Shown piece by piece: positions 55,979 to 64,000 of a stretch of 64,000 nucleotides of DNA. This DNA is from Charina bottae (Eukaryota > Chordata > Lepidosauria > Squamata > Charinaidae), in assembly GCA_023362775.1 (NCBI GenBank), contig JALMGJ010000002.1, positions 61,740,914 to 61,804,913 on the forward strand, in the 5' to 3' direction. A program made the translations under genes and the position numbers. The notes under the pieces were generated by a model. The model was not told the DNA's origin and ran no database searches. It saw nothing but the letters and a program-made list of their open reading frames with translations. The first letter of the stretch is position 1, and each line of letters begins with the position of its first letter.

Positions 55979-58900
55979 AGTCTTACAATAAAGCAGAATT
56001 AGCTCATCTTGTGTCTCCTGTCTGGCTTACGTGGGAGGCTGACATCAATCTTGCAAGTCTGAAAGTACAAATCTCCTGCCATCTCTTTTTTACAGCCTGA
56101 TAAGTTAGGGCGGATCCTTCCTAAGTTTCTTTCTGTGCCCGTTATGCAGCTGTGGGCTCCTCCCCCTTTTAGCTGATTGTTCCCTAGGCAGCATCTCTTC
56201 CCCTCGCCTCTCAAGGTCATTCCCACATACCATTACACTTAGTGACTGGAGAGAAGTTGTTCAAAAGCCAAAAGATGCAGAATTAGGAAGAGGCATACTT
56301 CTGCTTCTTTCAATCCATCTGGTGCTTGACCCCTCTGCAGGGATGCATTTATCATACCCTGGACTCCATCAGTCAATCCTTTCTAGTTAGATCAAATCAG
56401 TCATGAAGGATAGCTTCAAGACTCGAAAGTTTAAAATAATCTCACAAAATGTGACCAGATAGCATTAGACACCTCATTCAAACTTGCATCAGCTGAGGCA
56501 TGACATGTTGATAAGCTGTTTTATCCTAAAATACCTTGCAACATGTCATAGTAGGTGTCTGTGGGCTCTGTCATAGACTAGATGTTTGAAGTCTCCAAAC
56601 CACACAAAAAACAAGTGATGTTTGGCTACATCCATATTCCAAGTAATACTTATTTCTTTTATAAGATTTTTAATGGGTTTTGCTTTCTTCTGTATTAGCA
56701 CTGCAAGATTACAGCTCAGAAATCTGATGTTCTAATCTGTAAAAATGAGACTTGCTGATTTTTAGGGGATCCATGCCATGAAAAATCATCTTTCCTGTCT
56801 CTTCCAGACTGATAATACCACAAGCCACAGAGTCATTTCTTTATAGATAGCTGTTGATGAATATCAATACTTTACAAGGCTGTCCTTTATCTCTTTTTCC
56901 TCTCCAGTTATTTACTTTTATATATTCTATACAAGCTGTTCTTCTCCATTCCCTGCCTTTTGGTCTATAATCTATTTCAGAATGTTGTTTATTTGTAGTA
57001 TTGTTGCATTGTCCTTAGTTTACAAAACTTTCAGGGCAGCTAACAATGAGTAATAAACCACAGTAAAATAAAAATAATATATATAATTAATTAAACTGCC
57101 ATCTTGATTTTTTTGACCCCTGTGCCTGGTCCAGCTCTGGTCTGTCAATACATATTCTTGTGTATAGCTGGAATCATTCAATTAATATGTCTAAGTATCA
57201 CCATGTTCAGTTATGCTAAAAAGGTACCTATCTCCTCAAGACCAACCAAATAAGTGATAATACAGCATTAATTTTCCCCTAAAAAATAAACACATATATT
57301 TGCCCCAAATATGAAAGCACACACACACACACACACTAAAAGACAAAATTTCTCCATTTCATGAATGCATGTAAAGAACAGTTATTTAAGGCACTTTGTA
57401 ATGGCATTAAGAAGCACAGTGTTGGAATCAAGTAAATTAGAAGAGAAAAGAAAAGAATGGTCAATTACAATTAGTAGAGTAAAAAAAATAACCTTTAATG
57501 CTCTTCATACATCCATTGTAGCTCTTTAGATTAGATTCTGTAATCAAAGCAGAAATCCTTCATGTAAGCAAAATGACTTTCCCTTTCTTTTGACCCACTG
57601 CTTTGATTTCACTTGAGACTGTATACTATATATTGTGCTTTAGTAGAGATAAGGAACTGCAATATAGGACAGGTGGGTGAAAAGGAATCCTTATCTCTAG
57701 CAACCCATTTTATGAAAAGCAGCCAATAAGAAATCAATAAAGGCTGCTATACAATATGATTGAGTGGTACGTTGATAAAGTGCACTTGAAGGGCCAGATA
57801 TCTGAGCAGATCTGGTGCCTCAAATGACCTATAAGCTTAAACTAAGAGAAGGCCAGATAGTAGAGAGATGTAATTTTGTACTCACAGAGAAATTATGGGC
57901 ACAGCTAAGCGCAAGTGTTAGAACCCCAGACTGAAATATATAACCAGAATTCTAAATTATATTCTGAACTAGGTACATTCCATCTCTCTCTCTCTCTCAT
58001 CTATCATCAGATGGGTGGTTTAGATATGCAAGCATTTGTGTTCCCCTTCCCGCTTTTAGTGTTTTCCTATTATCTGTATCCTTCTTAGCCCTTCAGATAA
58101 TAAAAGACTATTTTATAACTGGGGAAATGTTGCTATCACTCCAAAATCATGCCATTGGGTTGGATTCAAAAGGATTTCTTCTACTGAAGGAAGAGAACTT
58201 TGGATCCAACCTTTTATATAATTTTGTGTGCCAGCTTTATTTGCTCAAGTAGGTTACTTCTTTTTTACTGCTTTGCCTAAGTTCCTTCCCTAAAAAACAA
58301 CTATTGATTTGGATGGTATGGAAATGATACCTTTATGCTTGTCTCCCACACTTTTGAGATACATACACACACGAGGAAAAGATTGAGAGATGTACACCGT
58401 ATGCTAATTTGGCCCCGTATGTCCCTTATGTCCATCTATTTCATTTCTAATCAACAGCTGTTTGTAGCATCAAAAATGCTTTCTTTAGAGTGATTTTTTT
58501 TATTTGCCAAACTAAGTAGGCCATTTTAGATGTGCCAAGAGAAGCAAAGTGTTCAGCGAGGCATAGTATGAGGTTATATATAATAAAGGTCCAGTTAGTA
58601 AAATGTACAGAATAGTCAAAAGGTGAGCATACATTGGCTACTAGACAAACTTTAGGCTACAGTTGAGTTGTAATGGAAACTTAGTCACACTAACACAACT
58701 TTAAGTGAAATGTGGGATAGTGAATATAATATGTTTAATGCACATTAATATACAGTAATCAGATAAGAAAGAATAAAGTGGGGATTTCAAAACCCAGGGA
58801 GCCAATCATAACCTTACTCTTGGGCAATATAATGCAAGATTTAATGAGTTGCATACAGCCTTGGATGGAGAAGAGTTTTTTGTTTTGTGTTCACTGAATC

Positions 58901-59186
58901 AACTCTTCATATGGTCATTAAAATTAATTTTGGGGAAAAAAAGCTATAAGCATTGCTTGAGTTTTTCTTTTTATGTATACGTATTTTATGAGTGTGTCTC
59001 TAGTTTGTTTAATAGGGTTCTGTTTTATTTTACCTTTTGATTTGCCAGAGGGCAGGCAGGGCAAGCAAACTTGGCTTTGATGCATGATAACCTTTGAGAG
59101 AATAATTACCAGGTTTCCCTGAATGGGTGAAATGTGTCTATTCTGTCTTTAAATTCTTTACCTACAGGGTTCTCAATTTCAAATTA
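55979..59186. other. Long unique stretch
   Basis: Over 3 kb with no recognisable gene or intact element. Small (CA)n at 57318-57336 and (CT)n at 57985-57999 are present. Confidence 0.5.
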
Positions 59187-59320
59187 CAGGTAGTACTCAT
59201 TTAGTGACTGCAATTGGTTCCAACAACTTGGTCGTTAAGAGAAATGGTCGCTAAGTGAACACATGACTGAGAGACAGATGCTGCAAAGATCACTGGTTGC
59301 TGCCATCTAATTTAGATAAA
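59187..59320 (+). repeat. Tigger/mariner-like MITE terminus
   Basis: caggtagtactcatttagtg and the following 'actgcaattggttccaacaacttggtcgttaagagaaatggtcgctaagtg' are the style of Tigger-derived MITEs, in which 'gtcgttaag' and 'gtcgctaag' phrases recur. The opposite end may lie near 59560 but is not clear. Confidence 0.55.
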
Positions 59321-60074
59321 GTTTTCTGTACAGTCTCCTGCGCCTGACCCATTTTTTCCCCTTTTTGCCCCCTTGCAGGGCGGAGACATTGCCTAAACAA
59401 GCTACAGGATCTCTTCCTGAGCTGCTTTTCTCCGCAGCACAGCATTTCCCTAAAAAGTGCTACCAACAAATTAACAAGCTCAGCTCTGTGACCTTCATTA
59501 GTTGATTAGAACCCTCCAGCTGGCTGTAGCTGCTGCCTGAAACTGACCAGACCTTAATCAGTTTCACACTGAAGACTTTTGAATAGATGAATATCATCTA
59601 TTTTTTATTTTGAAGAGAAAAAGCAGAAGGGAACTGTATATACATAAGATTTCCATACCAGTTCAGCACAAAGTAGTTTATCTGTTGGCCGTGCTATTAA
59701 TGAGAAGATTGCAAAACATGAAAATAAAGTTTCTGAGTGTTAGACCCATTGTTTCCTTATCATGCCTCTGTGGCTGGTCAACCTCCTTAAAACAAAGAGA
59801 AAAAGAGATGCATTGTGCATCAGCAGACATATATCTACTCCATAGATTTTCTGTGTTACGTACTCATAGTAATAAGGCCTATATATCCATCTAACAGTGT
59901 GGGAACCATTTCTCTATATTACAATAATTCATCTCTATAAGATCCATTTGAATAATCTAATTACATCAGTGGGGACAGTAAAATGGGTCTTTCCCACCAG
60001 GAGAGACAGTGTCTTATAAATACGAAACTTCCATTTTTATGTACTGTATATACTAGGTATGTATACACATCCTA
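59321..60074. other. Possible MITE interior, then unique sequence
   Basis: Bases 59321-59580 are more GC-rich and may belong to the preceding element. A 94-codon frame (59610-59894) shows no domain. Confidence 0.4.
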
Positions 60075-60440
60075 TAGTTGCTTGTATATTGTCTACTCCA
60101 CAGACTCAGGGTAGTTTACAACATAAACATAATCATAATATTCACCAACAATCCAACAAATAATAAAACATTCTGTTAAACACACAAACATCTAAAACCC
60201 CATAAAAGCCACACACTGATAAAAAAAGAAACCTAAATGAAATGTTGTTCAAAGCTTTGCAAAAAGCCAATTCAGGGGGTGCTGTCTGACCTCAGGGCAT
60301 CAAGTGTTCCAGAGAGTCAGGGCAAGCAAGAGAAGAGGACAGCTTCCACATTCCCAACCCTTTTATCTTTCAAAAGTTTGGGACCTTAAGCATAACTCCT
60401 TGAAGGCTGCACCTTCACTGTACTGCATGGTGAAGATTAT
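60075..60440 (-). repeat. CR1/L2-group LINE 3' UTR, decayed
   Basis: The plus strand shows 'ctactccacagactcagggtagtttacaacata' (reversed tail) and, further on, 'gtctgacctcagggcatcaagtgttccagagagtc'. The second corresponds to 'cctgcctcacctccgggggcaggttgttccaaaggg' of the younger copy at 6964-7000. Order and spacing agree with a 5'-truncated copy. Confidence 0.65.
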
Positions 60441-60453
60441 TAGTATTGCTGCT

Positions 60454-60491
<38 letters not shown>
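60454..60491. repeat. (ATC)n microsatellite
   Basis: About twelve units. Confidence 0.96.
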
Positions 60492-60492
<1 letters not shown>

Positions 60493-60612
60493 TGTGCTGA
60501 GACAGAATGACTGGTGCAGAGTCACCCAGTGATTCTGCATGGCTGAGGGAGAACATGAACTCAGGTATCCCAGATTCTAGTCCAGCACCTTACCCACTAC
60601 ACCATACTGGCT
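60492..60612 (-). repeat. MIR-like SINE head, decayed
   Basis: 'gctgagacagaatgactgg...agagtcacccagtgattctgcatgg' and 'agtccagcaccttacccactacaccatactggc' are the reversed core and head of the MIR-like SINE. Confidence 0.65.
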
Positions 60613-61221
60613 TTTGCTTTTAACAGACTAATTGGGGAGGAGGAGTCCACTATTCATGAAAGTACATTAAATATGTTAAATGATGAAAATTACTTCCAGG
60701 ACATTTCAAAGGTGCACAAAAGAATGTGGGCAATCAAATTGTTCCATTGTGTATATGGTGGTGGGGTGGGGGACAAAACTCCTTTAAGTTATCCAGAACA
60801 CTCCTTGTTTTCCTGGTACTCTGTTAAGTAGAGGTCTTGCTTACATTTCCAGGAGGCTGTTTGTAATCCAAAACTAATACAGAAACATCAGTAAACTAAT
60901 CCAAACAGAGACTCATTAGAAATCACAAAGCAATTAGCTAGCTTTCAAGTTTCAAAGAAGTGTACCACAGGATTAATGTTAAACAAAACAAGCAATCAAA
61001 GAGAAAGCAAACAAAAAGAAGAAAGGAAAGGGGGAAAAAAGCACTGCAAGAAAAAAATATTTTTCACACACTATAATCTCTATAGAAATGTCCTCCCCCA
61101 CCCATTTTGTTTCATATCAAGCTGAAAGATATTCAAGTTTTCTGAAACTTGAAACTAGTTTATTGCTTGTATGGTTAAATGGCCCTAAGTTAGTGCTCCT
61201 TTAGAATTACATTGTAAATAG
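60613..61221. other. Unique sequence
   Basis: Nothing was recognised. Confidence 0.5.
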
Positions 61222-61481
61222 TATTTTTATTTATTTATTTATTTATTTAGTTTTCTATCCCGCCTTTCTTATTTTTATAAATAACTCAAGGTGGCGAACA
61301 TACCTAATACACCTTCCTCCTCCTATTTTCCCCACAACAACAACCCTGTGAGGTGAATTGGGCTGAGAGAGAGTGATTGGCCCAAGGTCACCCAGCCGGC
61401 TTTCATGCCTAAGGCGGGACTAGAACTCTCAGTCTCCTGGTTTCTAGCCCAGCACCTTAACCACTAGACCAAACTGGCTCT
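61222..61481 (-). mobile_element. MIR-like tRNA-headed SINE, well preserved
   Basis: The full reversed element: TTTA tail (61227-61249), 'ctatcccgcctttcttattt', 'ctcaaggtggcgaacatacc', the core 'gagagagtgattggcccaaggtc', the B-box complement 'ggactagaactc' and the head 'ccactagaccaaactggctct'. It is close in sequence to 5924-6196. Confidence 0.82.
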
Positions 61482-62949
61482 CTTTTTTTTTGTGTATTAA
61501 GTTTTAATTAATTTTTAATTTTTGTATTAATTTCAGCACTACAAGACAATCAAGAAAACAAAGCAAACAAAAAGTTTATTTATAACATCCCCCTCCACCA
61601 GGGCATGATCCAACCCCAATAAAACATTAAAAAATAACAACTAAACAGCAGTTAAAATTACACAAAAGCAATAAAACCAAGCCCTCCTCTTCACCCCTGC
61701 TACAATAGAGAGGGGTGATATATCAGTTAATATCTGCTTTGCATGCAAAAAAAAAAAGCCTCAGATTTAATCCCTAAAATTTTTAAGCATGTTAAAAAAA
61801 CTAAAAAAAAGTATTTTCATTCCTATGGGCACATCTGGAATTTTGAGAACCTGTAATCAGCATTCTTACAAAATGGCTATCCTGAAATACCCCTTTATCA
61901 GAGAGCAACCCCCGCCATGCTGTCTCCCACCATAGCTTACCCTTGTCTGTTTTGGGCAGTTGGGTTGACCTCTAAAGAAAGTACTACAAGGCAGAAAAAA
62001 AAGGCAATAACCCCAATGTAGCATCAAATTCCAGACTCAAGTTTTCCAAGCCCTGCCTGGATACATACATCTATCAGTTTTGCTCTCTTGTTCTCATATG
62101 AAATGCACTGAACCCATTGCTTTTCATCTTGTCTATGAAGGAATTTGCAAATTCTGTTAACTAAATTAAAAAAAACAAACACCAAAACTCCTATATAGAG
62201 GATGATGTTCAGCAGCTTGAGCAAGACGCCCCTCCCTTGCAAAATACCATATGCAAAGAGAAATCCATCCACTTCTTGCTCATTAACTCATGCTATGCCT
62301 TACGTCCAGCAGGATTTTGCTGTCCCTTGACTTCTGTATTGAGACCAGAGGTGGGAAATAAAAGGAGCTGCTACCTACTGCAGCATGGAACTGAGGATGA
62401 AAAGTCGGCAATTTGGTTCTGGCTCCCAAAAACTCAGGTAGGAGGAATAGAAGCAGCAAGTTGCAGCAAAAACCAGTATATTTATTCTTACATCAAGTGG
62501 CTTTTATTGTAAGAATGGTAGGCAACTTGTTCAGCACTTGGGCCATATTAGGAACAGAACAAGTGACACACATAAGAGGACTTGCCCTGCTACTTCAGCA
62601 TCAGAGGTCTTTTGTCTCTTCCAGAAGATAGTTAGACTCATCTGTTGCAGAGGAGAAAAAAGTCTCAGGAAAAAAAAGTTATGGCACTGACATTGTAAAT
62701 GAGAGAGTCTTTTTCATCAGGTGAAGTATTATTTTCAGTCATAAAGGTAGAAAAAGGGGGGGAATGACAAGTTAAATTCAGATGGAAAGGCTTTGTCTGC
62801 TACAACGATGCTAAAAATAAAACAAACATTGATTGGGTTTAAAACAGATTAACTCTGGCTGAATTATATGAGTCAATGAAAACTTACATTTTCCATGAAT
62901 CATGATTCAGAGGTCTCAGAGTATTGACAGAATATCTACAAGAACAAGA
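61482..62949. other. Unique sequence
   Basis: No gene was recognised; A-rich runs lie at about 61749-61760 and 61795-61809. Frames at 62024-62631 are short, on both strands, and without domains. Confidence 0.5.
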
Positions 62950-63092
62950 GCTTTTGAGTACTCATGAAACCCAGTGAGTTGGCTTTGGTTTTGTCCATTC
63001 TCCAGGATAAGAAGCTTTTGAATGAGTCTTCCTGGTACCCTCCAAATATGCTAGAATGAAACTCCCATGTTATAACCATGATTGCTTAACAA
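62950..63092 (+). repeat. Direct repeat, copy 1
   Basis: 143 bp starting gcttttgagtactcatg and ending gattgcttaacaa. It aligns without gaps to 63549-63691 with 11 differences (about 92% identity), mostly transitions. Confidence 0.92.
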
Positions 63093-63548
63093 ACTGAATC
63101 AGCTTTTCTATTTTCTAGAGGAATGCCTAATACCATACTGTTCTTATAATGCAAGTAATACTAGCACACCCAGACCTAATGAGTTATGGAATTACTTCTT
63201 ACCATAACAACAACTTATGGAGGAGGTATTGGAATGTTCTTGTTAGCCTCTTGAAACCACAAGCAAACAGATACAGTATGCATATCATTCTTACACAAAA
63301 GATATTTTGTTAAAATGGTTATTCACTACTTACTTTAATCTTATATCAAAAATTTGATAATTTACCTATCACAGATCTTTATGCCTTTTCTTTAACGAAA
63401 GAAGATCAGGTAGCACCCTGCCCCCGAACACCTTCCTCAGCCCCAGAACAGCAGACAATTGTTCCTAGTGTTGGCAATGTTCTTCTATTGTCAGCATCAT
63501 GATTTAAACTATAACTAAGACATATCCTACAAGTCTAGTGATAAACTG
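63093..63548. other. Spacer between direct repeats
   Basis: 456 bp of unique sequence; no coding signal. Confidence 0.6.
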
Positions 63549-63691
63549 GCTTTTGAGTGTTCATGAAACCCGATGAGCTGACTTTGGTTTTGTCCATTCT
63601 CCAGGATAAGAAGATTTTGAACCAGCCTTCCTGGTACCCTCCAAATATGCTAGAATGAAACTCTCATGTTATAACCATGATTGCTTAACAA
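63549..63691 (+). repeat. Direct repeat, copy 2
   Basis: The partner of 62950-63092, offset 599 bp. It ends about 15 bp before the L1 5' end at 63706, so that insertion may hide the rest of a longer duplication. Confidence 0.92.
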
Positions 63692-63705
63692 TCAAGCTGA
63701 AATAA

Positions 63706-64000
63706 GGACTTCCAGTGGGGAAATGGCGGACTGAGCAGCTGTGCTCATGGGCTTAGCAGGTGGAGCTGACAACGCGGCATTTTTTTTTCGGGCTCAGGCA
63801 GGTTTTCCTGAAGCCCAGAAACGTTCTCTGGATCAAGGAGAACATCTAGAATCATCCCATCTGTCCTCGGGACGGCTGCTTGCAGCCAGAAGATCGCAAA
63901 CAGTGTTTCACATTCGACTGGTAAGAGCTAGCTGGGAGGCAGGGCTGTCATCATTTTCCAAGCTGCGCTGTAGCCTTAAAGGGACACTAAGACCGGCCAC
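63706..64000 (+). mobile_element. L1-type 5' UTR, runs off the window
   Basis: ggacttccagtggggaaatg starts the element. The same blocks as the 5' UTR of 10270-11949 follow in sense orientation: gctcaggcaggttttcctga, ggctgcttgcagccagaaga and cttaaagggacactaagacc. A retained 5' end means the copy is not 5'-truncated here, so it may be full length or internally deleted beyond the window. A 'gaaatggcgg' motif about 15 bp in resembles a YY1 site, comparable to mammalian L1 promoters. Confidence 0.75.

Overview
The window is AT-rich, repeat-laden vertebrate DNA with no supportable host gene. The repeat community points to a squamate reptile (lizard or snake). It has tRNA-headed Sauria-type SINEs beside a Bov-B LINE 3' end, CR1/L2-group LINE pieces, an L1 whose 5' UTR is still readable, MIR-like SINEs whose tails run into ATAG/TTTA microsatellites, 5S rRNA-derived SINE pieces, several hAT-type MITEs, and two solo LTRs. 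No tRNA or rRNA gene, CRISPR array, operon or bacterial feature is visible. Nearly all open frames are chance frames or lie inside transposable elements.

Layout. 0-10 kb: a hAT MITE (104-393), a 5S-derived fragment, a headless Sauria SINE, a hAT element split by a MIR-like SINE (5850-6345), and a 5'-truncated CR1/L2-group LINE with a 253-codon reverse-transcriptase C-terminal frame (6660-7735). 10-20 kb: an internally deleted L1-type element with a 15-bp target-site duplication (10270-11949), a 690-bp segment bounded by inverted repeats (12056-12743), a palindromic MITE, and a complete solo LTR (18808-19861, TSD agtgc). 20-30 kb: a hAT MITE with an exact 8-bp TSD (21488-21729), a decayed CR1-type LINE on the minus strand carrying a Sauria SINE, and a second Sauria SINE. 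30-41 kb: mostly unique sequence, a Tigger-like MITE, a second solo LTR of the same family (37293-39056, minus, TSD atggt) enlarged by a 45-bp minisatellite and a LINE-tail insertion, and a perfect 44-bp-arm hairpin (40780-40889). 41-51 kb: an unassigned pair of minus-strand frames, a Sauria SINE with a 14-bp TSD, a decayed endogenous-retrovirus pol remnant, a 480-bp GATA/GA tract grown inside a MIR-like SINE tail, and second copies of the palindromic MITE and of the first hAT family. 51-64 kb: mainly unique sequence with microsatellites, a Bov-B 3' end with TSD, a Tigger-like end, more LINE/MIR-like pieces, a 143-bp direct repeat spaced 599 bp, and the 5' end of another L1 copy entering at the right edge.

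Working relations. The Sauria SINEs share their 3' end with Bov-B, whose machinery is thought to mobilise them. The MITEs and solo LTRs have no visible coding partners here. Nested insertions give relative ages: Sauria SINE into old CR1, MIR-like SINE into a hAT element, LINE tail into the second LTR, and LINE tail into the L1-like remnant. Calls rest on reading the sequence and recognising families from memory; no database search was run.
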